DNA of 64,000 nt from Gari tellinella (GCA_922989275.2 OV277858.1:10478001-10542000); one strand, 5' to 3'; shown: positions 42,719 to 55,090, numbered from the stretch's first letter. The notes: generated by a model from the letters alone, not told the origin. A program made the numbers and translations.

Positions 42719-44740
42719 AGTTAATAAACATACAAAAGACTCAAGCAGGAAAAGCAACACAAACAATACACCCACCTCTCAAGCAGAACACACACACAGT
42801 CATACCATAACACACACACACACACACACGCCATACCATTCCTTCATCTACACACTAAATAGAAAACAACACGCAAGACGAACATAAAGCAAAGTAAATA
42901 TAGGGGCCCGCCTTGGTAAGGTCAGTAGCAATCAATAATTGATTATAAATTAATTATTAACAACCACGTGTGTGTGTGTGTGTGTGGGGGGGGGGTAACC
43001 TGGGTTTAGGGGCGCCCAATCTCACTCTTACCTCCTATATACACCTATAAAGACGAACAGTGTACATAAAATATAAACCCTGTTCCAAAACCTTACAATT
43101 CAAAAGACCGCCAACACAGTAAGTGATTACATGTAAAACAGATAACAAAAAATAGATTATTAGTTACACGGGAAACAATTTAAAATTCCAGCCCGTGCTA
43201 AAAATAACCCACTGTCGCAACGGTCACATTGTACTCAAGCGACTAGTCTGTGGTCACGAGTAACTGTAAGACATGGATGGGTTCCGGGTACGACAAAAAG
43301 GGAGAGACAAAACAAAGCACGAAAATCCGACATAACTCTCCCGGTTAAGGACGACTTTAGAGATACATCATCATGTAGTGCTAAGCCCTGTCTGTTGTTG
43401 CACAACAAAAGAGGAAAGCATGGTTATCAATTGTAGATTGATCGATAACCAAACGTGAAGTGCGCAGCAATATAGTTGGATCATAATCTTGTTTGAGGAA
43501 CAATCTAATACGTTTCACAAACAGGTTTTGAAAATGAATTTGTCCAAGAATCTTACGAAGTCTGTAAATAACATCACCATAAAACTCCGTATGTGAAATG
43601 CCTTGCAGCAGAAAATATATTAAGTTACATTTATACTTGTTATTGAGAGGAAGATTTCTATAAAATAATTTAGACAATGTTTTACGAAGTTTATGAAATC
43701 TGTACCCCCGTTTTAGAAGCTTTTCAGTAACAGTTTTTTTACGAATGTGGAAGTCCTCAACAGAGGTACAGGCCCTAGCAAAACGAATAAATTGTGAAAT
43801 TAAAAACCTTAAGATGTAGAACGGGGAACATCGCCATATAGAATAGGATAATTTACAATATTAAAATCAAAATCATCTCGTTTATCGAAAATCTTAGAAG
43901 AAATAATTCCGTTATTTATTATAAGATCTAAATCTAAAAATGGTGCCGACAAATGTGGCTCATTTGTTTTATTAAGGCGTAGTTATTTTGGGTAAATAAA
44001 AGGAAACAACGTATCAAACAAATGGGTTGTCTGTATTAAAAATACCATCTAGATAGCGCGATGTATTGTTAAAGGCTTCGATCATATCTGCCTGTGTATC
44101 AGGTTTTAGACTAAACATAAAGTCCCTCTCATAACAGTACAAAAATAAGTCTCCGACAAGGGGCGCACAATTTGTACACATAGGGATACCAATCATTTGG
44201 CGTTATAATGTACTCTCAAAACGTACATACATATTATCCAGAAGAAATGCTAATGATTTACAGACATCGGTGCAAGGCCACATAGTGTAATGCTTATCCG
44301 TGTCATTTGTAAAAAATGCACGATCAGTATTACACGCCAGAAATAGTTTCCTTTCTCTGGCAAAAGTATTTTCAATAAGTTGTATAAGTTTAGCTTTCAT
44401 TAAATTATGAGGTAAGGTAGTATATAGTGTTGAAAAGTCATAAGTACTTACATTGCAAGCTTGGTATTTTCTATGTTCAAGCTTCGTCAAAATTTCATTC
44501 GAGTTTTTGATAAACCAAAACAGATTAAGTCCCGAAATTTTGTAAGTCTTTGCACAATACCTTTGAACATGTTCTTTGATTTTATTAAAGACGATGTCAA
44601 AATTTTTGAAAGCTTAGTAGTAGTACATGCACTTAAATTAGCAATAAAACGGGACTTATATGGAGTTTTGTGGAAGATTTGGTATCCAGTACACTGTAGG
44701 AAGTTTACTGTTTACTGCGTCCACTTAATAAAAAGTATAA
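42719..44740 (-). pseudogene. Penelope-like retroelement copy 2: degenerate reverse transcriptase plus 3' tail
   Basis: Reading leftwards from about 44690: 'FHKTPYKSRFIANLS', then in later frames 'STYDFSTLYTTLPHNLMK' (RT motif A region), 'GIPMCTNCAPLVGDLFLYCYERDFM' split around 44200-44110, 'SRYLDG' where the usual catalytic YLDD should be, 'DKRDDFDFNIVNYP', and finally a 98-codon open C-terminus (43381-43677, 'FYGDVIYRLRKILG..TTDRA'). Several frame changes and stops break the gene, and a catalytic Asp is replaced by Gly. The 3' tail (42719-43380) contains AC and GT microsatellites (42787-42830, 42966-42985) and matches copies 1 and 3. Assignment to Penelope-like elements is from RT pattern, tail-only truncated copies, and a separate GIY-YIG remnant in the window. 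Confidence 0.75.
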
Positions 44741-45321
44741 TTGATTATAAGGAACTGAAAGATATGTGATACCTAGAAACAAAACAGAAAGTCCGTAAAT
44801 GATACGTTCTGTTTTACTTTCAACTTGCTTAATGGAACAAGGTTCCCTAACACAATATCCTATACTTTATACAGTTATGAATGTACCAGGGCTGCCCTTT
44901 CCCGGATGGTTTTGTAATCTTCAGGTTTTTGTCTTAGCAGATGGTAGCTTAAAGCAGGCTGAGCGTGTGCAAGAATGCCTTTATGCACATTCTGCCTTAC
45001 TTTCAACCTGTCTTAAGTGAGTAACTTTCCTCAAAACCAGAAAAAGGCTATGGGGTAATGGGTTAAAACCACATAACTAATTTGAATCAGTGGTAGAAAT
45101 AAAATAGGGTGTTTTTATCTCAATGTTGAACTTTTATTTCAGAAGTGCAAATCATAACACGTACAGTCTACTAGGTATTTCCGATAAAAAAATCAAAAAT
45201 AATATTTATTACTTCACACACGTATCGCTTAAGTCATAATCGAATGCAGTGCTCTCTCAGATGATGTATATTTTACGGGGGAAGTTTGTTGTAGGGAGAC
45301 AACAAATAAAACTACGAGAGT
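44741..45321. other. Gene-free part of the foldback element
   Basis: Contains 'cacattctgccttactttcaacctg' (also near 29375) and 'ttgttgtagggagacaacaa' near 45279-45309. The opening at 44799-45020 is a repeat artefact. Confidence 0.35.
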
Positions 45322-45388
45322 GTAAACAGTTTGAATCCAGATCAGACGCCACCTAACGCTACGTCTAATTTTGGATCAAACTGTTTAT
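45322..45388. repeat. Dispersed hairpin motif, copy 6
   Basis: GTAAACAGTTTGAATCCAG...TTTTGGATCAAACTGTTTA around ATCAGACGCC/ACGTCTAAT. Confidence 0.85.
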
Positions 45389-45905
45389 CACTCATCATTA
45401 TGTAGTTTTCGGTCACTCCGTAGTCTCATCTCTATACCATCGTACTATAATACGAAAGCTTAACGATAGCTTCACAACATCATTGCGATTGCTTCGCGAA
45501 GTCGTGTGGCCTTCCTAAGACTTAGACAAGTTTCGTGTATACTTCGTATTGTCTTCATGAGGGATAAATGCCCGATGGCACAAATGATCACACGAGAGAA
45601 AGACGAAGGTGACACGATTTGACAAGACGTCCACACGATGGCCTTACGAATGGTAAAATGAACTGACGGAGTCAACACGATAGTGAACCTTCGCAAGGTC
45701 TTTCGGCAGTTTTTTTTAACAGCCAAATATGTTTTCGTCGCTCACAAAGTTGCTGCCGATGCCCTATGATTCCGCCGGAGCTCACACGGTGGCTGAAGAA
45801 GCCCTCACGAATGGTCCGATGATTACACGACCAGGCCTGAATTTGAGCATTTCGTGTATCGTGTGTTCATCTGTTGTCAACTTCGGAACAGTGTGACGCG
45901 GGAAT

Positions 45906-46414
45906 TAAGGGAACGTTCATCTAAATCCTTTTGATGAATATTGAACGGACGGTCACTGTATGGATGTGGACCACATCGTAAGTAATACATTTCGGTATAT
46001 TTAGTACAAAAGTCATAGGCGATATTAGCCCATTCTAGCCCATACCTTTCAAAAGGCCCTGCTAACGCTCAGTGGGGATCATGATGAGACACCAAGTTTC
46101 GAAGAGTTTACCATTTAAAATAAATGAATTACCAAAATAGCATTGTTTGCTGTAATGAGCTTTAGTCAATACTCTCGACTAAGGCTCATAAAATATCACC
46201 ATTGAAACAGAAAGACGTACATACCCAAGGTCAAGTGCTTGTAAAAAAGCTTTACTGGCAATAATGTGTCTAAAATAACCCAAAAACAAAACCCATAGTG
46301 TGTGGATCTGTTTACAGACCACCAACTCAGACCAACTTTTACCATGATTTTCAAAATACATGTATGTGCAATAATTAATTACTTTTGTAAACAGTGGAAC
46401 AATTATTCTACGTG
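45906..46414. other. Gene-free gap
   Basis: Nothing recognised. Confidence 0.35.
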
Positions 46415-48560
46415 ATTTTAATACAGATCTTTTAAAAAGTGCAGTTTACATGATTCTCTTAACGCTTTTGTGATCTGTTTAATTTTACACAAATTATCAG
46501 TGAACCAACAAGAATCAGTGAAACATCTTCTACATGTATCGATCTCATACTAGTGTCTGACAGTGGTAAAATGTCCCAAAGTGGTGTCCTTTTATCAACA
46601 ATTAGTGACCACATGATGATATTATGTACTAGAAAATGTATAAAGAATCCTATTGGAAAACACAACTCTCTTTTTATCAGGTCTTTGAAAAACTGCAACA
46701 AAGAGTCATTTTATCAACTGACTGGAGTGATGTCTTGCTATCTGACAATGTGTCTGAATCGTGGGATAATGTTGTGTCATTTTTAATGCTTTAAACACCA
46801 TAGCGCCTATAAAAATGTCGATTAAAACAAAGAACTCAACCATGGATGCATTCAGAAATATTAGACATTATAAAACAGAGAGAAAAGGCCTTTTATGTGT
46901 ACAACAAATACAAAACAGATGAAAATGTACGTGTTTTTAGAAAATTGAGAAGTGAAACTCATCACTTGGTGTTCAAAGCAAAGCAGAATTATTTCACTGA
47001 AAAACTAGTTGAACATAAAAAAATGACTCTAGATCATTTTGGAAAACTTGGAAAACAGTAAGGTATACCGTCACAAAAGTGTTCTGTTACTTCTTTGAAA
47101 ACAGGTCTCAATTTTGACGATGAAACAGTGTTCAATAGTCTGAATGTAGCTGAAAGATTTAACTATTTTTATACCATTTTTATACCATATATTTTTGTTG
47201 CTTCCTAGCTTGTGGAAAAATTGCCAGCTTGTACAAACACTTTTATAAAGAATTTCGTTTCCAACTCTTACTCTTCTAAGGGCGTTGTTTCCAACAGTTT
47301 TTCATTCAGTATTGTCTCTGAAAGTACTATTTGAAAACATTTTGATAAGCTTGGTTTCAATAAAGCTACTGGCTTTGATGGTACTCCTTCTAGGTTTGTT
47401 GGAGATGGTGCCTCTATCATTGCCAGTCCTTTGACTCATATTGTAAACATTTCTAGCATTCAAGGTTCTGTTCCAGATACATTTAAAATGGCAAGAGATA
47501 TCCCTCTTTACAAGAATAAAATGATAAGACAGAATTAGCCAACTATCGCCCTGTTTCTGTTCTAAGTATTATTTCAAACGTGTTTGAAAGGATTATTTAT
47601 GACCAAATGGAACATTATTTAAACGATGGAAAGCTCCTTTATAGTTTGTAGTCTGGTTTTAGGAAGGCTTACTCAACTGGCGATTGATGTGATTCAACAC
47701 GGACAGAGGAAATATGGTCGGTATGGTTCTTTCAGATTTACGGAAAGCATTTGACACTGTTGATCATAAAATCCTATTGATGAAACTTGAAGCTTTAGGT
47801 CTCCATTCGAACACTCTGTTTTGGATTAGATCGTATTTATCTTGTAGAAAACAGTGTGTTGATATTTCAGGGATACTATCTACAGAAGCTTCTAATAAAT
47901 ATGGTGTTCCACAAGGTTAATTTAGTGGTCCATTGTTGTTTTTGATTTATGTATATGATCGTTTAGCTGTTGTCAAGGACATTATTTTACTGTGTGCAGA
48001 TGATCCTTGCATTCTTTTCATTTGAAAGTGCAAGTCTGATATTGAAAATGGCCTTACTTGATCTCTAGAATTGGTGGGTGCTTGGATGGTAGAAAACAAA
48101 TTTAGGCAAGGCAGGGTCTATTTATTTGGTTCAAAAACCAAAGTTAAACAAAATTCTGAATTGAATATTAAATGTAATGGAGTATAGTAGGTATTTCATA
48201 TAAGTTATGTTAAATTTGTTGGTGCATTTTTAGATCAGACACTTTCTTGTGAAAATAATGCTAACTCAGTCATTGGCAAAGTAAATTCCAAATTAAAACT
48301 TCTTTACAGGAAAAACACATTTCTTATAATGCACACCAGACAATTGCTTGTTATGTCTCTAAATGCCTGCTCTTTCTGGTACCTTGGGCTAGCCAAATAC
48401 TTTAAACATAGGCTTTAAACACCACAACATAAGGTTATTAGGTGTGTTCTTGGTTTAGATAGTAGATCGCACATTTTGCAAAAAACAGTTTATTTGTCTG
48501 AATTGGTTGCCTGTTACCAAATAGGTTGAACATATTATGTTATTACCTAATGCTCTATAT
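46415..48560 (+). pseudogene. LINE remnant (endonuclease end, linker, reverse transcriptase, C-terminus)
   Basis: Plus strand, many stops and frame changes. About 46417: 'RDFNTDLL', as at the end of an AP-type endonuclease. About 46500-46640: 'EPTRISETSSTCIDLILVSD' and 'STISDHMMI', the endonuclease C-terminal motifs. 46846-47061: a linker with 'KQREKAFYVYNKYKTDENV'. About 47340-47560: early RT with 'GFNKATGFDGTPSRFV'. 47714-47920: 'LSDLRKAFDTVDHKILLMKL' (motif A) and 'YGVPQG'. About 47930-48000: 'FLIYVYD' and 'LLCADDP' (the YADD box as CADD). About 48430-48540: 'HKVIRCVLGLDSR' and 'LVACYQ'-type C-terminal signals. Overall a dead non-LTR element of the jockey/CR1/L2 assemblage. The exact clade cannot be fixed by eye. 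Confidence 0.85.
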
Positions 48561-49504
48561 AACTTGTAATTCGTTATTTTTGACTGTTATGCTGTGTTGT
48601 TCTGACATCGCCTAATCCGGGGCAATAATTTTAACTATTGCCCAGGCAATAGTTTGTACTATTGTCCAGTAGGACGAACTGTTTCCATGCGCGAACAAGA
48701 TCCGTAGAAGTTCTAAAATCAGTGTCGTTGAGAAGTTTCCCCGTGCCCGGAATTGTCGTACTGTAATGAAACAGTATTGAATAATTGTCAATGATTGGTG
48801 TCTGGAGGATTAATACTTTATTTCATGCTTTATAATTATTTATAGCAATACTATTATCAATGAGACGAGTTCATAATACACATCAAGTTTCGTCGCTATC
48901 CTTTATAAAGAAAATAACACGGACCCGAACATTACAATAATGTGCGGATGTAAACCTGCCGGAATGCCGTGTAACGAATTTATTTCCAGTCAAGATCCAA
49001 TACATGAAAGAAAACGTACATAATCTGACAAAGTTGTACTCAATTGACCCTAAAAATTGACACTTGAAATTGACATCATGTCACTGAAAACTCTCGCTCT
49101 AGGTATAGGTTAGAGCATGTTTATTTCATACTACGGAATATAGTCCACGAGGCTATAGTACACAAATTTATACAGTTAAACCTCGATATCTGGAACTCGC
49201 ATAAGTGGAATTTACCTGCATTTCTACAGATAGGCTTAAATGCCCTAAACCCGCTACTTTATAAACCGCTTCTGTCGAAAATATCCGTATTTCAAGCTTA
49301 AAAGATGGCATAGCCACTGCTGGACTAAAATGAAGCCAATAATTTATGATGACTGGAAATAATAAATCTTATTTCATTTTTACTTTTGCTCAGATTAATT
49401 CTTTTTGAAAATCTAGTTAGTCCTATATAAAGTATTAGGTAATAAAACAGTTATTTCATGTGATATTGAAAACTTGCTAAATATTTTCATATTATTAACT
49501 TATA
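48561..49504. other. Gene-free stretch
   Basis: A short stem-loop of CAATA(A/G)T..ACTATTGCC units lies at about 48620-48665. Nothing else recognised. Confidence 0.4.
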
Positions 49505-49732
49505 ATTTTGTTTGTGTAATCAATGCATGTCTTCCATGGTTCTGCCACTAGTATCGGGGACCACAATGGAAATAAGAAAACATACATTTTCCCTTTTTTG
49601 CGCAATCCTTGGTATTGGTGAGCATATCATGTGCCTTTGTATGCATTATTTGTTATATATTTCATTATATGTGTATGCATTTGTGTTATGCCACTATTGC
49701 CAAAATAAAATCAATCAATCAATCAAAACGGT
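49505..49732 (+). mobile_element. LINE 3' tail with ATCA microsatellite end
   Basis: Ends 'tgttatgccactattgccaaaataaaatcaatcaatcaatca', the kind of short-repeat 3' end seen in CR1/L2-type LINEs. It may belong to the LINE at 46415 or be a separate truncated copy. Confidence 0.5.
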
Positions 49733-49844
49733 TCCTGATTCGGGAATTTAAGCCATTGAATGCAATAACGGCTCAGAATGGACCTGTTTAAATGTTTAGA
49801 GCTGCCATTGAACATAATTATACAAAACAATGACTGATGGAAAC

Positions 49845-50035
49845 AATAACAGTAGCGCGTTCAGTTACCGTATCGATTGCATCGATTGCATCAACAAACT
49901 TAGGAGCGCAATGAGTTATTATTGAAGAGTATTGGAGAACGTTAGATGTCGTACTATAAGGGTTGTTTGCATTGGTTAACGTTGCCGTTCTCCGATACAG
50001 TACTTGAACGCACTACCTTTGTATGTTTGTATGCC
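49845..50035 (+). mobile_element. Relic of the Polinton-type element's left part
   Basis: 'aacagtagcgcgttcagttaccgtatcgat' matches the TIR at 5205-5233. 'ggttgtttgcattggttaac..tccgatacagtacttgaacgc' matches 5489-5542. Order and orientation are kept, with about 200 bases missing between. A second, decayed member of the family is therefore close by. Confidence 0.65.
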
Positions 50036-51329
50036 AGTGTTATCCTCGTAAAATGCCTACACTCAAAACGCTCAATAGGACTTAAGGACGTGGACGAAAT
50101 AAATAGATTAAGTTCATCATGATTCCATGACCTCGAGTGTAGGGCTAACAACATTGTAGACAATCTGAAAGCCACAAAGACCGAAGAAACCCCCCAATAT
50201 GTTTTAGAAGAGTTTGAGATATCGTACAAAGAATAGGAAGAAAAACAAAGAAGTGCATACAATACGAATATTTACAATATCAAAGAAAGCTGCAGTTCAG
50301 TCACCAGTAAATGAAACAGGGATGGGTGATATTATTATTGTCTAAACAACAAGTTTAGTTAACAAAGATAAGGCTAAAATAGACAGGCCGTTTAAATTTA
50401 GATGTGCCGTTATAAAACAAATTAGGACATTTCTGCTCAACCAGAAAAGGCTTGCAAGTGGAGATTTTGAATGAAGGAAGTCTCGATTTCTAGAGTTCTC
50501 ACAAACTTAAAAAGACAGGATTGATAAGGCGGGTAAAAAGTGATCCATGTGATTTGAGAAGGATTCACCACGTCGAGATAGGACTGAAAGTCGGGGAATT
50601 TTTTAACATAAACAGAGACTATCAGGTCCTGTGAGGGGATGATTCCTTAGCAATCACGATTCCCTTTATAATAACTTAAAGTGGCGTTTTAAAGATGTAA
50701 ATGCAAACATTGATAACTAACTGTAATTGCGTTCTAAACAAGACAAATACAAACTGTACTGTATTGATACACCTTTACAAACATATTCGGTATACATTTG
50801 ATGTGAGTTCGTTCAATATACCAGACTGTGAGTTTTTATTTAGAAACCTGCTAACAGTAGAGTTGTTGCTATTTACGTTCATAGTTCTATACAAGTGTGA
50901 TAAGGGAAGGCGTGCAAACGGTGGTCCGTTACGCTGAACAGATGTCACGAATCACTTGTGGGTGTTATGTATCGTAGTCCGTTTTATTGTTCGTAGACAT
51001 TCAGGTTGTTCTTCACATACATCATTACAGCGGAATATGTGTTTTGCAGTGGTTTGACATACAGTAATATATTTACATTACGAGCAATGTGACAGTGAAG
51101 TAGAAGGTTGTATTGTTGCATAGATGCAAGCGATGTTTCTTTAAGGGGTCGTGGTGGCAGAGGTTTTTATGGTATATTGCAGTATAATGCGTGACTGGAT
51201 AGAGTAGAGAGCTCAAACAGGTGCTTTCTGTCACTGATTGTTTAACCTTTCAACAAATATGTCCAACTATGCTCAGTTTATGAAGTTCTTGTGACTTATC
51301 CAAAATTGTTTTTACCTTTGTGACAGTTT
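50036..51329. other. Gene-free stretch
   Basis: No gene recognised. Openings at 49954-50262 and 50701-50937 lack support. Confidence 0.35.
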
Positions 51330-51830
51330 TGGTCTGCATTGGAGCACATTCACCAGACTGTGACATCCGCGGGAACGTGGCGTCACAGGGTTGGTTTACT
51401 ACTGGACTGGTTCCAAGTAGTAAACAAATGCCTGTAAATAGAGCTGAGCTGGTAGCCCCGCTAATCCCTGTTCATCGCATGTGGCTCCCTCGCTATGTGT
51501 AGTAATTCTTTTAACTTTCTAAGGTATGTGTTATCTTCCCTGTCCATTATGTTGAACCTCTCCCAGTCTATCACATGGTTTTAACGCAATATATGGTTAG
51601 TCACTGCGCTAGAATGTTTTGTAGATAGCGACGCTATTCTTTCTAAGCGTGTGAAGACTGGGGTGTGTGGTTGGAGTCCTTCTTATGCTCTCCTAATATC
51701 TTACCGAGCTTTCTGCCTGTCTCCCCTATGTAGACCGCTTCACAGTTCTTACAGGGGATGCGGTATACACAACCACACACATCTTCTGACTTGGTCATAA
51801 AGGTAAACAAAAAATGGATACGTAACAAGA
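51330..51830 (-). pseudogene. GIY-YIG endonuclease remnant of a Penelope-like element
   Basis: From 51828 leftwards: 'CGCVYRIPCKNCEAVYIGET' then 'GRKLGKILGEHKKD', the Penelope-type GIY-YIG core with its Cys pair, conserved Tyr and Arg-type helix. After a frame change: 'SSAVTNHILR', 'NHVIDWERFNIMDRE', 'YLRKLKELLHIAREPHAMNRD' and 'GYQLSSIYRHL'. These match the C-terminal half of such endonucleases. The frame is broken in several places and no RT adjoins it. Confidence 0.85.
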
Positions 51831-53087
51831 ACTTCGTAAACTGAGTATATTACTATTCTGATGAACTTTTTTCGAGATGTCTAACTATGGTTTAAATGTA
51901 ATAAAGGTATTGTAATACTTAAGTAAACGTGGTTTTTAATGCTTTACATGTACATGTATTTGTCATACATACAGTTTCCCAAAAGGACAGCGTTCACTTT
52001 TTTCATGATTGTAAGCCTTTTTTGGCTTTTAGCCGGCCTAAAAGTATAAGTGATTATCTATTTGTTTCGTTCGTTAATCTTATATTGATAGTACATAATA
52101 CTCATCCTCTATCTCAATCTTGAGACAGAGGAAGGTGTTTCCATTGTAAACATATAATTAAAACCGACGTTTTGACAAGGAGTCGTACACGAGAGTGTTT
52201 CATACTTCAATATTCCCTATGTTGAAAATCTAAGAACGTGATATAATATTATAGTATTGAATGTTTATAAACAATGTAACATGCAATACATCGGTCAAAC
52301 AAACTAATTTCTAAACATATGAAAATGTATTGGATATCAATAATTATGAAGATCGTGGATATGAAACACATGTGGCTTCGCAGTTTAATTTAGCTTCATA
52401 TTTTTTTTAAATGATTTCGGCTTTCTTCCTTTTGAAGTTGTAAATAATGAGATTAACCGCATATGTAAGGAACTTATAGGAATAATGTGTATCTTTATAT
52501 CTAGTAGTTTCTTTATTATCAACTTGAGTATTTTTATTTACAGTATTAATTCTCTAATAATACCATTATATTACGTTATTTATTTAGTGTTTTGGCATAT
52601 GGCTGTTTTGGGTAGAATGAAAGTAAAACAGAAAACTCCCTTGCTTTCGGCTGTCGCCTGTCTTTCTTGTTATGAATCAGATTTCGTTTGGGTGGTGGTA
52701 ATTGAGATTTTTTACTGTATATAAGTGAGACTTTGGTGTTAGGATTGTTTATTAGTTGCATATTTTAACTTTATGATATAAACACTTTTTTCTGTTACTA
52801 TGTATGTACAGTTAGTCCTCTATAACAGCCACATAATTGTGTTGATTATTTGGTATATGGGGTATGTGGCTGCTTGAAGAGGGATGGAAGGAAAGTAGCT
52901 TTCTGATTTACTTTCACCTTGCTTTAAACAGTGACCTGCTTTAAACATATATTTTATGTATTTTTGGTAGTGGTAACATAGAGGTTCGACTGTATTTGAC
53001 GTTTCGAAACTGATAATACACTAAATTATTTGTTTGTAAATATGTATGTACTGTCTGTTATGTACAATATCTATGTCTAATGTTTGT
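51831..53087. other. Gene-free AT-rich stretch
   Basis: No gene recognised. 'ttctgatttactttcaccttgctttaaacag' near 52897 resembles short dispersed pieces near 44990 and 29375. Confidence 0.35.
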
Positions 53088-53091
53088 CTAT

Positions 53092-53525
53092 TGTAACGTA
53101 CGTTGAACGTTGATATATGCAAATGAGACTTCCCAAACCGTTATATGTTGGGAAGTGAGTCAATTATATAGCGCAACAGACATCTCTTGGTGTGAGCTTA
53201 TGCTTTGCATCGACAGGGTTTGTTGTCGCTGGGTCTTTCGGTTTGCACGTTACAAAAAGGTGGCAGCGGTGGGATAAAGACAACTGCCAGACCGGAGTTG
53301 CGTTGCCCACTGGTCTCCTAGGGTCCATGTCTCGGGACGTAGCTTCTCGGAGTTGAGAGTTATGTAACGTACGTGGTACGTTGATATATGCAAATGAGAT
53401 TTCCCAAACCGTTGTATGTTGGGAAGTGAGTCAATTATATAGCGCAACAAACATCTCTTTGTTTGAGATTAAGCTTTGCTTCGACAGAATTTGTTGTTGC
53501 TGGACCTTTCGGTTTGCACGTTACA
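53092..53525 (+). mobile_element. Miniature LTR retrotransposon (TRIM-like), 434 bp
   Basis: Two 163-bp direct repeats (53092-53254 and 53363-53525) start TGTAACGTACG and end GCACGTTACA. They are flanked by a 4-bp duplication CTAT (53088-53091 and 53526-53529). The 108-bp internal part begins with a primer-site-like GTGGCAGCGGTGGGAT, close to the tRNA-Leu type. Each LTR has an octamer ATGCAAAT and a TATA-like TTATATAG. There is no coding capacity; it would depend on another element's proteins. Confidence 0.8.
53255..53272 (+). promoter_or_regulatory. Primer-binding-site-like sequence of the TRIM-like element
   Basis: AAAAGGTGGCAGCGGTGG followed by GATA, directly inside the first LTR. Over 18 positions (from AGGTGG to GGGAT) about 14 agree with a tRNA-Leu primer site. 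Confidence 0.5.
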
Positions 53526-53811
53526 CTATGTACATTGTTTGTTCCTCATGTGTTTCATAGTAAAATCAAGAACTGAGAGTAATAAAGAAATTTGATTTGA
53601 ATTTGATTGATTTGTAGTCCTAATAGTTGCTCCGATACTGATGACAGTTTGAATAATGTACTAAAGGCTGCATATGTAACATCAATCGGGTTAACGTAAC
53701 GTTTAACGGATTACTTTTTTAGAATGATGCAAACAGCTTTTTGTAGGAAACCCCTTCACAGCTACAGTATTTGTGTTCATGCGCACTACTTCTTCTGTTT
53801 ATTTGTTTTAT

Positions 53812-54690
53812 ATTAAAGTTCTATCTATCGCGTACAAAATATTACTTCTAACTGATCCAGTTCTTTTTTCATCTTTCAACACTCTTTATTCTGTGGGGTA
53901 TATAAAAAGCTGCCTCAACTTTTTCATAATATCGTTAAATTAGGTTACTAAACGGTCGAAACTCATTTTCATCGTATAGCTTTGCTGTTTTACTACAGTT
54001 CTAGTACAATTTGGCAAGTCCTGTGCATTTATGGATAAAATATACAACGTTCCAAATAGGTCAATTTTTGAGACTCGAACCCTGACAGACTTTTAATGAA
54101 TCAAGGAACTCGGCTCAAATTTGTTCTGATGTTTCTTCTATTAAAGTTCTATCTATCGCGTACAAGATATCGATTCTAACTGATCCAGTTCTTTTTTCAA
54201 ATTTCAACACTCTTTATGTTGTGGGGTATATATAAAACTGCCTCAACTTATTCTTAATTTCGTTAAATTAAGTACCTAAAAGCTCGAAACTCATTTCCAT
54301 AGTATAGCTTTGATGTTTTACTATAGTTCTAATGCAGTTTGGAAAGTCCTGTGCATTTATGGATAAAATGTACAACGTTCCAACTAGGTCAGTTTGTTTA
54401 GGCTCGCAACCTTCCAGACTATTATTGGATCAAGGAACTCGGCTCAAACTTGCTCTGAGGTTTCTTCTATTAAAGTTATATCTATCGCGTACAATATATC
54501 ACTTCTAACTCATCCAGTTCTTTTTTCAACTTTCAACACTCTTTATTTTGTGGGGTATATATAAAGTTACCTTAACTTATTCTTAAAATAGTTAAATTAG
54601 GTGATTAAAACCTCGAAACTCATTTTCATCGTATAGCTTTGATGTTTTACTACAGTTCTAGTGCAATTTGGCAAGTCTTGTGAATTTTTG
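53812..54690. repeat. Tandem repeat, three ~327-bp units
   Basis: Units begin 'attaaagttctatctatcgcgtac' at about 53812, 54140 and 54470. They share 'tccagttcttttttca', 'tgtggggtatata' and 'ctcatttccatcgtatagcttt', with moderate divergence. Confidence 0.85.
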
Positions 54691-54734
54691 GATCTAGTTG
54701 TAGTATTCCGCACTTCTACACTGCTTTAAATGAC

Positions 54735-55090
54735 GAGTATTCTTGTCGGTAGGGCTGCACGGGATAAAATGCCCTTTTTCCATGACTAGAAATGGGTTCT
54801 ACGCGATGAGGTGTTTGTGGGAGATGGCGAGGCTTTTCCACGTAGAATACAGGCTTTGGTGTTTGTTTTGTTTTTCATACAATATGGTCAATGTGTCATT
54901 TGTCTACGTAGAAAGAAGACCCTATGTGATTTTGTTAGGTCTATAGATTAAGACCCGGGTCGATTTCCATCGTACAAATATGGACTGTGTCATTTTTCTA
55001 GTAGACATAGAATGAAGACCCTTGGTCATTCGTCTACGTAGAATAAGGACCCTGTGTAGTTTTCTTACGTATAATAAATACCCTGCTGAC
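54735..55090. repeat. Degenerate short-unit array (ACGTAGAA/GACCC), left
   Basis: Loose ~45-bp units around CTACGTAGAA and GACCCTNTGT. A related array in inverse sense lies at 62620-62775 on the other side of the BEL/Pao element, so the two may be arms of one foldback element. Confidence 0.45.

Larger units (their letters stand above)
41650..45905. mobile_element. Foldback element with CACACGA-rich arms (4.3 kb)
   Basis: The left arm (41650-41945) starts 'cgtgccacactgtcccgaaatttacaccaga'. The right arm (45475-45905) ends with the complement of 'cgcgtcacactgttccgaagttgacaacagat'. Both arms are built from degenerate short units around CACACGA and GGCC. Hairpin motifs lie inside each arm (42244 and 45322). 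The middle holds a Penelope-like RT copy, probably a later insertion. No transposase of its own. Confidence 0.6.

Noticed and set aside
46179..46701. Minus-strand ORFs of 60 and 80 codons
   Set aside because: The 80-codon frame (46459-46701) lies opposite the LINE endonuclease remnant and is a shadow. The 60-codon frame (46179-46361) lies just outside it and has no support of its own.
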